Shown here one piece after another: positions 47,901-60,478 of a DNA stretch of 64,000 nt. A program made the position numbers and the translations under genes. Position 1 is the stretch's first letter, and every line of letters starts with the position of its first letter. The notes below the pieces were generated by a model. The model worked only from the letters and a program-made list of their open reading frames with translations. It did not search any database and was not told where the DNA came from. This DNA comes from Varroa destructor (lineage: Eukaryota; Arthropoda; Arachnida; Mesostigmata; Varroidae). The DNA lies in NCBI RefSeq assembly GCF_002443255.2, contig NW_019211457.1:40151126-40215125 (forward strand), written 5' to 3'.

Positions 47901-50900
47901 GAATTATATTACTCGTTCTTAACGTGTATGTATGCACAAATGAGTATTTATTATGATATGATAACGTAAAAGGTAAGTAAAGTCCGTCGTTGAAGTGAAC
48001 CCCATAGAGATATAATTGCACGCTGCATTTTTTTCAATAGCTGATCTTCGAATTGCTTTCGTTTTATTCAGCGTGAAATACGCCAGGAAAAATAATATTT
48101 TCCTTTACGTTCAACACTTTATTCCGCCTCAATACTTAGGCTAATTTCCTCTTCATTGAACCTCTATTTAAGTTACTTTTCAGCAGCACCACGTCAGAAT
48201 TGTGCTATCGTCAGCATCAGTCGGTCTTGAACGTTCTCGCTGTGCTACTTTCTGTAATAGATACTCATGCTGCATGCTCCCATAGGCACTCAAATCAAGC
48301 TTTGACAACGTGAACAAACAACCTAAGCTCGATTGATTTAGGTGATAGATATATTAAGATGGCACCTTTTTGAAATTATGTCAACTAGGTCTTCTTCGAC
48401 TAGGCAACCTCTTCGTCAGACATTCATCTCACCATTATTAATGAAAACTGCCGCAGAAAAGTCTAATTTTTTTTTATGTACCTCTGTTTTAATAGACAGA
48501 ACGAAGCGACAGCGTAACATGTCGCTGAAGTACTTTCGATATCTCTATGACACGCTTCCTGCAGTGGCTTGAAGTTAAAAGGTCGCGCGCTTTTACTATC
48601 ACTTGTTGCTAAAGCTGGTTTGGCTCAAATTTCTCTTTCTTCCCTAAAGGCCTATTTCATGTTTTTAATATTTTCGTGTTTCGTCCTGTCTCTATTTATG
48701 ATATTTATCGCGGCGCGTACTAATAGCGACAGGTTCAACAGTTATCTAAATTAGTGCAGAATTTTTTTACAGAAAATTATTTTGGGGAATTTATAAATTA
48801 TTGTTATTAATGAGAATTTCTCACCATAAATGAGCGCCTGCCAGCGAATTCATGATTAGCAGTATACGTGTAGAAACATAGTTGATGCCCTTTGTAGATT
48901 CCGAACGAGTCGTACGACAAAATCAATTGCATTGATTTTCATATAAGACATTTGTTTGAAATCGAACAGGCCCATAGGGGGAAAAAGAATCCTCTAGCAT
49001 ATACATATTTCCCTCTCATGTCACTATTGGCAAGCAGGATTCTTCCTTTGACATGGACCACTAAGCACTTAGGGTCATCTTTCAAGCCCTGTAAGAGTCG
49101 AGCGCTCGAGTAGGCTAGGATCACCAGGCTTTGTCTCTGTAGATGACCTCATCGTTTAGAAATGGTGACACAATTGCGCCATCTGGACTTTTATAACATT
49201 ACTATTTTTTCTATCAAGTATTCCAAATAAAACTTGACACGTGTCACTATATGATGTAAGACATACATTCGTCGTCCGCTGTTGGAGCCGGCCATCTATA
49301 TGTATCTCTTACCCTTTTGTATACATTATTTCTCATGAACAACAGCGTTTGGCAGTACGTAAGAGGACAGGGACGCAAGTGAAATAAAGTACAAAAAACA
49401 ACGGGCCTATTGCGAGAAAATCATATATGAGATTTAGCCTATGACGTTTGCGGTCATGGGTTACGCGTACGCAAACCAGCTGCTTTACCGGAATCGGCTA
49501 GTCGAGTTAAGGCAACACGGACACCATGCGGGCTCATGTCCTTGTTATTAAGTTCTATTTACGCAGAAGTTTATTTGCCAACAATTGTACATTGTATAAC
49601 AATTGTAATTTTATAAGCATCATCCACTTCGATTGCCAACATGGACAATCGACACAATCTATTCATAATTAGGCATTTAAACAGAAGCTCGTTATGTGAT
49701 AAATTTAGGTATTTTATTTTCATCATCGATCCGATATTTACATTAGCTCTAGTGCTTTACATGTTTACAACTTTACCAATTACAGATGTACCTAAAGACT
49801 TCGCTCAGCGCACACAAGTATCTATACATTTGAAGATGTGATGTCCGTGTAGGGGTGCCTGTTGACTGTGTTCGATTTATTTGCGTTTCAGCATATGGAG
49901 TTGTATAATGAAAGGAAGGTAATATTGCACTGAGTATATAGCACATGTACACTGCCAATACACTGCGAACTGATCGGTATAGCTTCGTTGCGGGGTAGAG
50001 GTCTTAGAAGAGCTAGACCAGTGCAAGCTATATGGTATACTAACAACCGAGAATGTTGTATACATTTTACAAGGGATTATCAAAAATAATCGATTTTGTC
50101 TAAAGGAAGATACAATTCAGTTCTCTAGGGCGGTATAAAAGGTCATTTGTAAAGTAAGCTATCTGTACGGGAGACATGTCGTCGAAAAAATCCTTGTTCC
50201 TATCGCGCTGTAAACGTACTCATAAACAACGAGTCTACTTAACATTGACAGCAACGTACCTTATTTTATTAATCGGTAGTGATTTCTATTTACATCACAG
50301 ATCTTCATTGTCACATCATCAAAATCCTGTGGAGCTTTACACGTGAATGGTAACCGCAAACGTGTGCGAGTCCTGTGGTAAATACTACCAACTGATAAAA
50401 TCAGCTTGAAACACTGCAAGACCTAGATGTGTGTTATGCGTCAGTCTGATTTGAAGGGAATAGTTCCTTGATTATGGATGCCATTCGATGTTTATGAGAA
50501 CGCATTCAAATAAAGGTATCAGTTAAGTTTCGAAGTACAAATGAGGTCGAGAAAAAAATCGTCGCGTGTTTGACGCTGAGGTGTTGTTTAGTGGTACGAT
50601 TTGCAAGCGTTTTCTGATCAGGTAAATTTACTGTGAAGGTCCTCTACCATGTGACAGGAAAAAAAAAAAGAAATTATTAAGTGTTTGCATGTAGCAGACG
50701 ACAGAAGGGAATAAACAAAGTAATGATTGGTGACCGTAGACAAATGCACACAAATTTAATTCAATATGCTGTCTAAAATAAGTAAAAAAAATTAAAACAC
50801 TCATCCGCAGCTGCAACCCAAGCTTAAATGGCCACCGAGCAATGTTATTGAATAGAGTTGAAAGCCATTCATTTGACTTGCTAGCTACATTCATAGGATA

Positions 50901-51080
50901 CCTTAGTCTAGCCAGCTGGTACAAGTCATTAATAGAACAAAGTAACTATTTACACTGCCAGGTATTTGCCTTCGTTCGTTATTCGATAATCTGTACACTT
51001 TTACAGGGCCTCGTAGGCATCATATATACAACGCAATGTGCCCATGAAGCAGGATAGCCCCATATCGAGGAGATCAATTG

Positions 51081-51578
51081 TTAGCGCTCAGCTGATGAAT
51101 TGGGGGCCGAATTGTAGTTGTTGGGGTAGCCGAGTAGAAAGATCTGTCGATCGTCGACTCCACTTGACATGAATAGCGTCCCGGTTTGGTCATCAACCGA
51201 GACCTTGAGCTCTAAGTGACTATAATCGATGTTGTACCACGAACCCACTACCAAGCGTGCTTTCATCGTCAAGTCTCTTCGTTAGCTTGATATCATTCGT
51301 ATTGGGAATGTTCCTACTTTTTGACATGTACCTTAGCTGAAACCCGTAGGCCGACGCGTATGCCCAGATAGAACGATCAGACATTGTAAGACAGGCGCGA
51401 CGCTGGTAACCGGCTAGCAGACTGACATGACCCATCAAATAGTCGTAGCGGGCCAGTTGATATTGTCGGTTAGTTAGATCGGCATCCGAAGCGACCTCTA
51501 GCGCTAGCGTCGAATTCACTTCCAGTGGATTCTCTTGCCTACTACCGATCGGGTAAACATGAAGACGGATGTAGATGT
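51081..51578 (-). CDS. Possible two-exon 3' end of an unrecognised gene
   Basis: Two open stretches are protein-like and GC-richer than their surroundings. The first, 51332-51578, follows an acceptor-like tgtatcgtgcag. It reads IYIRLHVYPIG, LEVNSTLALEVAS, YQLARYDYLMGHVSLLAGY and ends CAGCTAAG|gtacat. The second, 51081-51276, reads SWYNIDYSHLELKVSVDDQT, FLLGYPNNYNSAP to a stop. Joining them needs a 55-nt intron with a poor pyrimidine tract. A frameshift in a single exon would also explain it. I do not recognise the family. The alternating hydrophobic pattern suggests beta-rich folds. Confidence 0.35.
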
Positions 51579-53337
51579 CTGCACGATACAAGCACAAAGT
51601 TACCTGGGTCGCTCAGATAAGCTATTTCGAGGCGTGATTATTAACCCGCAGACGAGGCTGTGCATTAAAAAATGATCAGTTACAATGCTGATTCGATTAT
51701 CCAATACTTTTCGACTTCAAATGCTTGAAAATAACTTAACAACAACAACAACAATAACAACAAGTAAGTTTCGATTCTGTATCATGAGCTTGACGTCAAG
51801 CGCGCGAAGCACACTTTGAAGAACAGATGCCCGCTGACACGGTCGTCTTACAGAAGCAATTGGCTATGAAAATATATTTGTGGCTTACTGTAACAAATCG
51901 ATTTAGGTTAACTTCAGCGTCGACGTTGTATTCCTTCACCAACCTATCTAACCTAGCTAATATCAGTTAACCTTTTTTTTTGTTTTTCTTTTTTGTGTAC
52001 GTACTATGTTATCAGTGTTCTCGAAATCCGATCGCGACGGGTTGGCTATATTGACAGTAACAGTACCTAAGCGAGTTGCAAATATACCTGGTAATATAAC
52101 ATTCATGTTGAGAAGACCCAAATTAATCAGTAAGCACGGAGATTTGAAACATTGATTCGAAACGTATTTATGACAAACGAGGAATTAGCACCAGGGACAA
52201 AATGGCCAATTCTTGCACCCCGTGTCTTGTACGGAAAGTTCGCAAAGCTGAAAGAGACTCGAGATATTGATTCACCAGAAAGGTGATCGTTTCTGACAAT
52301 TTTTTCCAAGTTATCTACTCTATTTTTTTAACGCGCAATATCAAAGTTTATTTTTCTTCCTAATTCCAAATGTGCATGTACTCTAAAAGGGTACGAGAGG
52401 GAGCCATATGCAAAAAAAACGGTAATGAATATGATGTGTTGTCGGGTCGGAGAAGGTCTTCATTGCAATACAGATCGCATGCAAAGTTCCTATATCCGCT
52501 ATTTTCAACAGTGCCGTTGACCTAGCGTTCTAGACTATGAGTTTGTGTTATAATATTGTATGGAATTATCGTTTTCTTTTTTACATTTTATATAAAGATA
52601 TTTTAATCGACACATAGCGCCTTAGCACTCAACATCAGCCAACTGATAATAGGAGCCCTCGACAAGGGTGCTGAAAATGAGCGTTGTCACAAACCTAAAG
52701 CTGCATAATTATAGCGAACGCTATACCAATTGAAAGAAGAAAAAACAAACCTATAAAAACAAGAAACGCTATAAGACAGTCGTCACATGTTAAGGTTTAA
52801 AAAGGACATAAGGTTTAAAAAAGCTATTTAGAATATAGGTGTAATTTAGTGAAAATGAAAAAATTGTTTATCTTCTATTGTGTACAATGCAAAGCTTAGA
52901 GTAAATAGTCACATTTTAAGATATGTAACTGTATGTCTATTTTCAGACTGTGGAATTATAGCGTATATGTAACTTATTATCAGTCAGATGGCTGTTCAGT
53001 TAAGTGTACCGAGCTTGTACGCTTACGGCCCTGTCAAAAAACACCGTCGTTTTTTCAAACATATATACATTGCCTGTGCTTTCTTTTTCCCTCTCTGTTT
53101 GCACTTCATAACTTCAACTAATCAACGACCTGTTTAGCTTCGGAGGGCATGGTTACCTAATTAGTTTAGCAGAAATTGCCAATTCGTATACTCGATCTAC
53201 TGCTAAGTTCTGTATGAGTAATATATTACACAGCCTAGTGAATGCCATCAAGTAACTGGACGAAATGTTTTCCAACGCAACGATATGCCTATTTACAAGC
53301 TACTCGAGGCTATTGTAGTGTTCTTACGTATGAGCAA
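51579..53337. other. Non-coding spacer 3' of the GPCR gene
   Basis: Holds an ACA-rich run at 51737-51763 and T-rich tracts. A TTTATT at 52347-52352 reads AATAAA on the - strand and could be a polyadenylation signal for the GPCR gene, about 1 kb past its stop. No gene supported. Confidence 0.5.
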
Positions 53338-54018
53338 CTAAACGTTCTGAGATGAGTTCTTAGTGCTGCTTCTCGATGTTCGATTCGTTTCGACCGAGGA
53401 ACCCCTGCGACAAACAAATGTCTGAGATGTGAAACTCGTTCTTCGTGAAGGCTGATGAGTTTCTTGCTTGTCTGGATTCAAACGACTTCGACGCCGTTCA
53501 TCGAAAAGGTGACCGTTAGTCGAAAAGGTGCCAAGCTGCGTCGCCGTGGTCGTATTCCCCTTCAGTGCTGGGATACTGCATAGCAGCACGTCCCGCATAC
53601 ACTGACGAAAATTGCGTGAAAAGAGCGCATAAATAAATGGATTGATACCCGAATTCAGGTAGAGAATAAGATGAGTTACCATTGTCATGACGACGTACGG
53701 CAGTCGGGCGCCGTCATACGATGAGCCCCAGTTCTGGTAAAGTTTACGTGCGTGGAAGGGAAGATTACAGGCGGCGAAGCATAAAAGGACGACCACAAGC
53801 AACCGAATAACGTTGCGGCGTGCTCGAAGGATGGTGATTGATGCGTTTGAACGCTGGCTGCTGCCGTACGACGTACGAATACGATGCTCGGTCACTGTAG
53901 GAGAATCTCGTGAAACCTGTCGATTCAACGACAGTGACGCTGAGCAGAAACGAAATCGAAAACGGGACAATGATGTCGGCGACAAAGATCGGGATGACGT
54001 AGGAGGCGGTGTGATTAC
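53338..54018 (-). CDS. GPCR terminal exon with TM6, TM7 and C-tail
   Basis: 226 codons plus a TAG stop, from acceptor tgtgtttgcag. About 67 basic and Ser-rich ICL3 residues, then TM6, TM7 (TMVTHLILYLNSGINPFIY), an amphipathic SRNFRQCMRDVL helix 8, then a ~90-residue Ser/Thr/Arg-rich tail. TM6 has FAACNLP in place of the usual CWxP, so the toggle Trp is absent. The overlapping + strand ORF at 53813-54034 is a shadow. Confidence 0.92.
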   Translation of the reverse strand, partial: VITPPPTSSRSLSPTSLSRFRFRFCSASLSLNRQVSRDSPTVTEHRIRTSYGSSQRSNASITILRARRNVIRLLVVVLLCFAACNLPFHARKLYQNWGSSYDGARLPYVVMTMVTHLILYLNSGINPFIYALFSRNFRQCMRDVLLCSIPALKGNTTTATQLGTFSTNGHLFDERRRSRLNPDKQETHQPSRRTSFTSQTFVCRRGSSVETNRTSRSSTKNSSQNV

Positions 54019-55043
54019 CTGCAAACACACATAAAACCGATAAGGCAAACAAGAACACATAGAAGATTGTCAATTATACTAAAAGTAATAACAATTATTA
54101 TGTTAGTGACAATGATACGTTATTGTAGATCTGCGTATCGGCCTACATGTTTATCATACACGAGCAAGACTGGACATGTTTTTCAGTGACTAGGCTAGCA
54201 GTAGGTATAACAAAGTGTTAGGCGTTCTTCATTCTTTCACCTTCTGGTCCGTGTTTAATATCTTTGTTCGATATTAAACAATATACTACATAAATAATAA
54301 CTAGTATCTAACAAACAGACGGACATCACCTAAATAGGTAGAGCCTATTGGTTGGCCGACTTACTCCATGTAGATCGCGTCTATTTTTAGATGAAAATCA
54401 TATTTTCAATCGAAAAGACTAACGTGAAGCTAGCTTTGAGTGTTGGCAAGAATTTGTAAGCAATTCTTGGACACTCAAGTTCATCTTTTCGAACATATGA
54501 TTAAGGCCTAGGCTTTATTGTTTCTCATCGGGGTGTCCCAAACTTCAGTTTTTATTTATAAAGTCATTATTTATGTGTAAACGAATCTACATTAAACGTA
54601 CGTGTATAACCTTCGGCCGGTCGCATATGTACAAAATTATGACCGTTCTGTCCAATACATTGCCGATAACTTTGAGTAGTGATTTATAAACATCAATTAG
54701 CGTTTTATTTGCTATTATGGCTTACCTTTATTCCATCTAAACCGTTTAGTATCGTTGGTTATTTGACGTGGACTTTATTTTTACCCTTAGGAAACAAGAA
54801 CGGTATTCTCTTTATAGAAGTCATCTGTTTGGAAGGTTCTCTTTAAGATACACCCTTACATTATGGTCCTACAGCGTAGGTGACCGTTACATTTAAGCAA
54901 AGTAAGAGAACGTTATTTACTCAAAATGCCACGTCATTGCCTCCCAGTAATTTACGTGGTGATTCTCTGTAGTTATACGGATTTTAAGTTGATCGATAAG
55001 TCCGTTCAGTTCTATTTGAATGTAACTTTATCGATTTAAATGA

Positions 55044-55086
<43 letters not shown>

Positions 55087-58000
55087 GCTACAATGGACGA
55101 TTGTTAAAATATGTTTTTTTTTTGTACTGTTTTTAAATGCGGCTGACGGTTAATTTGATTGTGCTACAGATTTTGGGGATGTTCTAGTATACCTTTTTTA
55201 ACATTTGTTCTTTGCCGGCGAAAATCGTTGATGTCCTTGGTTCTTTGGTTTCTTGGTCCGAAACTTTGCGTTCTGAACAATTCTATCTGATGTAAACCTA
55301 TATTTTAACTGATTATTGTTAACCGCATAGGTGAACCTGCCTGCCTGAAACTTTCTGATGTGTGTGTGTGTGTGTATGTCTGCTACATTTTCGTACTTTC
55401 AATAACAATTTAAAGTAAATTTTCCTTGTTTTTAAGTTATTATTGTCAAACAGACTTATGACCCATTAACAGTATATACGTTCTATTGGGACACCGTACA
55501 TGTATTTGTACATATATTATCTAATGGTCTGTATTTGCGTTAACGCATCTGGTCAAATGGCAGTTTGTCTTCTATACGTCAGTCTTATTGTTCAACGGAA
55601 GCTTATTTCTATGAAGTTTTAGCTCATTTAAGCCGCGCTCCAAGCATTACTATGCATTCGTACATGAACATGTCTATAATAACTTTTGCATTTATGTTTC
55701 TGGTACATCTACAAACAACACCATTGAAATTGTCGACAGTCAGAAGAGATGACCTACGACGAGAGAATCAGGAAGAAAACTTATCTTCGGATCGTACTTA
55801 TTCTGTTCATATTAGTTGTATTCAACAGAAATATGCACCTGATGTACCGATCCTCCTTTGCGAACTATTTAGTTTTTATGTTTATATCTCACTCCGTGAC
55901 GACCGAGCGCTCTTTTGACTTTTGATAATGTTCTGAGTGCAAGAGATCTCCTGCTGGGCTGTATGTTAACAGGGCGGAAAATGCTACCTGAACCTGTCCT
56001 TCAGATAGTCCTACGCGAACCGTGTTATTTTTTGTCGTTATTTTCTTCTGCTTTCCGTTACTTCCGTCCTTATTCTTTCTTTATATCAAAACGACGATAC
56101 GATTTTATCAGATGTAGCCTATCACTAAAGTCTGAACTGGTTCATACGCTTTATCGCATTATAAAACGAATGTAACATAATGATATTGTACTCAGCTAAT
56201 GAAGCTATCTGATCCAAGGTCGGCGAATAGTAAAGGCGTGCTATACTGAAACATATATTGAACATATTTTTTTTGTAAACAAGCATTATAGCTGTGCGGA
56301 ATCCGATAACACGAGGAGCGTTATGCTTCAACAACGGATAGAACGGAGATGAGCAATAGAGACAGCCATTTTTCAAAATCTAGAATCTTTAGAACCGAAA
56401 TCTGTGTATAACATTAACGACCCTGTAGGCTCGCTAATCAGAAGATTAGCGAAGACATTAGACAGGATTTCGAAGTTACGCAATCACCCAAGCAGACATC
56501 TAGATTCGCCCTGGCAGGCAGATTAAACATTTCAAGCAAAACATGCATAATATCTCTTGTCAGGCAGTTTTTTAGGCTGTATTTACTATGCATGTTTGAA
56601 AGAACTACTACAAAGTCGCACTGCGCTGGCTGGTAGGTTCTTTTGAAATCTGTCAAAACTTATTGCAAGACCCGACAAACCTTGTGCCTGTTCACTTATC
56701 AAATTAACCATATCTGAACATATATAGGTACTATATGTTCGCATAATGGTGCCGTCGTATCTAGCTCCGTCCTGTGGTACAACGAGAAGGTTCAACTTCA
56801 ATTTAAACCCATTGCGAGTGGCAAATAAGTTAAATGCCACGCACCAGAGCATGCGTTTTAACTGTGTGTTGAAACTTCTGGCGGCAATAATGCCCCGTAT
56901 ATTTTGCTGCGCCCTTTTACAAATATTTAACAATATGGTACAAATCGTCAGTGTATTCAAAGCTATTACCTGGACTGATCATGAATATGTAATAGAAATG
57001 TATCTAAACACTTGAAAGTATACTCAATATAGTTGTATTGCTTGTTAATAGGGGGTCAAGAGCTTGTTTGCTATTATTAGTTGTTGATTATAAAGGGCAT
57101 CTCCTTTAAACTAACAGGGACACCGCTCATCGGATAGACGATTAGTTAACCTAGCCTATTGATTTATCAAACATCGTTCATTTTCCCTTGCAACTAACCC
57201 TATGCAAGTGTTTGTGACAAAAACTCGATAATGGGCACATGGCCTTTTTTTTAGCTATTACTGGAACACTTTTCATGTGTCGATAATGTCAACATCTTAT
57301 CCATCGATGCTTGCTGCCCTTTATATTTGAGCGTTCCCTGTCTTGTCGCACCTTTAGAGGTCTATTTTAATGGTAAGTCTATTTACGGTCTGTCGGTGCA
57401 CTCAGTTCAAATGATAGGAATTGAAAAAAACAAACCTCTTAGTAATGATTTTCAAGAGAACAATGTACTAAGCTGTGTATATAAAGCTTCACCGTGTCAA
57501 AAGCATGTAGAGCGTCATAGAACGTTTAGAAAGTTCGAATTTGGCAGCCGATTCTTCCAAACGGTAACGGTTGATAGCTTCCACTCACTCTCTTATTAAA
57601 CAAAGTTCGAAACAAATCAGTTACCAGTGTGATTATATTAAATGCAACATTACAATGGCTAGAAACCTACTAATGATAATGGTAGAAGGAGAAGGGTATC
57701 AAATATATCCATGCATATAAAGTTTCTACTGAATAAATCGTCTGCCGCTTTACCTACGCCGAATCTCTGACCATTAAATATCTATATGAGCAGAATCTGA
57801 GGCCGTTCATCGGTGTGTGAAATGATCTTGATTGAGGAGCATACTTTAGTAATCTCTGGCCGATATTCGAGGAATAGTTTCCGTAAGAATCTTCCCTAAA
57901 TCTAACGACTATATCGCACGGGGAACTTAATAACTGATATTTCGTATACATCACAAGGTACGTGTGAATGCGGAAGGAAATTAATTTATCTCCCATTATG

Positions 58001-60478
58001 TTATCATGATAGAGTGTGCCTATGTTAATGATATTTTGGTACTGATGCAACAAATAATAGTTTGTAAAACTTAAACGAATGCTAGATGTAACATTATATA
58101 TATATATATATATAAGTCAAACGTGTGTTTTTATATATATATATATATATAAAAACACACGTTTGACTCTACGACGGAGGAACAGGGCGGTAACATCACG
58201 AAAAGTCATCACCGTTACAGCTCTGCTATGGAAACGTACCAGTTAGGCATGTCCTTGTTATAAAATGTAATATAGCACAAAGGCTAAGTCCATACGCAGA
58301 AGTATAACAGTTCTGCTTTAACTTAGCATGAACTGACTTCTCTTAAGAACGGCCACTTATGTACAGGCGTTCATGCGTTTAGAACCTTGATAAAAATTGT
58401 CAAATTTGACAGATTGGCTAAGTTTTTCAGTAGTATGATAACCGTTGCGTATTGGTTATTGGTCCTTATCTTACGAGCGAGCGTCAATTGACCTCCTATA
58501 CTCCTTTCGTCCGTTGCCGCAAATACCACCAAACTGTCACGTAGATACGCTCAAAAAAGGGAAACGGTAGCTGGCCATACCTTTTGTCTCAGCACTAGGC
58601 TTATTTCTGCTAATGACAAGGATATCACACAGGATAACAAAGAAGAGCCTAATCATCAGGGTAGAAAGTCACTCGTATCTGCAAGTTTGTTTAGCATCTG
58701 CACGGTCAATAAGGTACTTTGCCATCACCAACTCTAGCAGACATGAAAGGTCGAAAAAACTAGAAGGCGGATTCTGCTTCGCCTGACTAACCTATAGCCC
58801 CTTTCTCTGCTTTTCTTGCTCATCACATGCCTAATATCAGATGCCTTGCATTGGTCATTTTGTCCAAGTTCGCCTGCTGACCATCCCGGTTTACACCTGG
58901 CGCCACGTTCGCTTGCTGGCTTTCAGTCAACAAAGCGTTTTTTTCTGTTAGCAGGTTCACAAGATATACCATCGTTGAGAAAACCTAGGTCGGTGAGAAA
59001 AGTAGCGTTCCTCGTCATTTGTCTAAACGTGCTAGTTTTTATAGGCTAAGCAATTTAGATTGCACAAAGGAAGTATCTCGTTTATAAACGTCGAGCGCTT
59101 TTTCCAACAGGTAGATAAGCTTCATAATTTTAAGGGAAAAGTATATATATTTACGCAAATAAATTTTAGTCCCTAACACTTTTAAAAATTACCTATAAAA
59201 AAATGAAAATGGCTTACAATGGAAAATTAAAAAAATAAGGGACTGTATATCAGTTTAATGTAAACGATTTTAGGGGGCACGAGTTTCACGAATTTCAGCG
59301 TCTTGCTAATATGTCTATATTTGACATAATTCTGTTGGCAGACCAATGCCTATTACAGGCAGCTTAACATCAAGTTCATGCGTCTGAAATATAGGTCGGG
59401 TATTGTACTATTGTATCACTTACGAGTGTTCTGCCGTTGACCTGTACTTCCTGCTGAGCTAATGGCTGACTGAGTGACGATGGCAATTCCGAAAGAGACT
59501 CCCGATGTACTTGAGAGGAATGCGTAGGTGTAGCCAGTACGTGTTGACCTTTTTCAATGGCGAGAGTGCTACCGATACTCTGAGAGATCTCCTTGTCGTC
59601 AAGACTCGCTTGCTGGGAATCATTGGTAATCGTCAGTGTCACTTGAGCACCTTTGAGCGTTGTACCTGTTGCAATAAGGGTAGCTTTGCCGTCTGCAGTC
59701 TCATTTTTAGGCTGTATTGTGCGCAACATATCCTGCGATTTCCACAGTCGCAAGCAAATGAAGGTATAGAGAACGCTAATAATAGCTAGTGGGACTACAA
59801 AACAGACGATAAAATTGATAAGATCGTAGATTTTGTGCATGCGATGATAGGACGACTTTCGCTCGCGCCTCATGACGCACAACTCTCCCGGCTGGTCCTC
59901 GATGTCGTACCTAATAATCACATCAGATACGTATGAACCCATCATCATACGGGTTGACGCACCGGAAATATGTGTTCTACTTACTTATTGAAGCGAACTG
60001 TAATCATTATAGGCATAAAAAGTACCGACCCAAATGGATAGTTTACCAAATATATCTATAGACGAATACGACTATCTCCGCACAAAAAGTCTGATGCAAT
60101 TTTTGCAAAGATGCTACAGTCGAATTCGACATATTGCAGTTTGGTACAGGTTCAGTAATCTCTTCTATTCTCGTTCACTAAAGGTTGAGCAAATTCTACG
60201 GTGTATCATATACGAATAAGTTTCCTCTCTTGCCCTTATTTCAGATAAGTTATTAGATTTCAAGGTTTCGAGTTGGGGGCATTTACACAGAGTGTACCGC
60301 GAGTGTTGTGAGGTAGAGATGATGGCTGTAGCAGCGATGCACGCAACGTGACCCGCCTACGCCTGTCGTGCTGTACTTACCTAATGACACCGTATATAAT
60401 AAGTTTCGGCGATGAATATGCCGCAGCGATAAGCCATACGAAACAAACCACGATTCGTAACCTGTTTAATGTGATCAC
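53338..60478 (-). CDS. Class A neuropeptide-type GPCR, exons for TM4 to C-terminus
   Basis: G-protein coupled receptor of the rhodopsin class. Three phase-compatible exons on the - strand: 60381-60478 (TM4), 59424-59910 (ECL2, TM5, start of ICL3), 53338-54018 (rest of ICL3, TM6, TM7, C-tail, TAG stop). Visible marks are VWLIAAAYSSPKLIIYG (TM4), a single Cys in ECL2 (GELCVM), IYDLINFIVCFVVPLAIISV (TM5 with Pro), CFAACNLPFHARKLYQNW (TM6) and NSGINPFIYALFSRNF (NPxxY in TM7). The LPFHARK..QNW and NSG-NP-Y pattern recalls TRH-receptor-like, CNMamide or trissin receptors of arthropods. The ligand is unknown. ICL3 is about 170 residues, long for this group. TM1-3 were not found in 60479-64000, so the 5' part probably lies beyond the right edge. 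Confidence 0.88.
54252..54280. repeat. Hairpin, 11-bp perfect stem
   Basis: tgtttaatatc and gatattaaaca are exact complements around a 7-nt loop (tttgttc), inside the GPCR intron. Confidence 0.85.
54425..54483. ncRNA. Candidate miRNA-like hairpin
   Basis: Arms ttgagtgt...caagaatt and aattcttg..acactcaa pair around a ~7-nt loop with a small internal asymmetry. The lower stem extends after a 5-nt bulge (TGAA against TTCA). About 60 nt total, intronic. The arms do not match a miRNA seed I can name, so it may be a random foldback. Confidence 0.25.
55046..55081. repeat. (TA)n microsatellite
   Basis: About 18 TA units in the GPCR intron. A TG run follows at 55359-55375. Confidence 0.97.
58115..58168. 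repeat. 54-bp perfect palindrome
   Basis: agtcaaacgtgtgttttta followed by an alternating AT core and the exact reverse complement, with no mismatch and no spacer (centre 58141/58142). Preceded by another (TA)n run (58095-58114). The 17 non-AT outer bases per side make this more than a microsatellite. Confidence 0.95.
59424..59910 (-). CDS. GPCR exon with ECL2, TM5 and ICL3 start
   Basis: 487 nt from acceptor gtgattattag to donor CTC|gtaagt, ending in phase 0. About 59 residues cover ECL2 and TM5 (FVVPLAIISVLYTFICLRLW). The other ~104 are polar, Ser/Thr/Gln-rich cytoplasmic loop (LSELPSSLSQPLAQQEVQVN) with many possible phosphorylation sites. Confidence 0.88.
60381..60478 (-). CDS. GPCR exon with TM4
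   Basis: 98 nt from acceptor tattgtttccag to donor ATTAG|gtaagt, ending in phase 2. Encodes VITLNRLRIVVCFVWLIAA and YSSPKLIIYGVI, a fourth membrane helix with the conserved Trp and Pro. The AG_ codon is completed by the first base of the next exon. Confidence 0.85.

Larger units (their letters stand above)
39546..51080. other. Large non-coding region
   Basis: About 11.5 kb with no gene I can support. It holds an AT microsatellite, two clear foldbacks (41461-41488, 42336-42383), and a GC-richer patch at about 43400-45480 with a (GGC)8 run. ORFs of 60-104 codons here overlap on both strands and show no family motif. Confidence 0.65.
54019..59423 (-). other. GPCR intron within ICL3
   Basis: 5.4 kb, AT-rich, with foldbacks at 54252-54280, 54425-54483 and 58115-58168, a (TA)n run at 55046-55081 and a TG run at 55359-55375. 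ORFs of up to about 125 codons on both strands show no family motif. Confidence 0.75.

Noticed and set aside
53813..54034. 73-codon + strand ORF
   Set aside because: Antisense shadow of the GPCR terminal exon.
55565..55918. 117-codon + strand ORF in the GPCR intron
   Set aside because: No recognisable domain, biased AT-rich codons and no splice partners.
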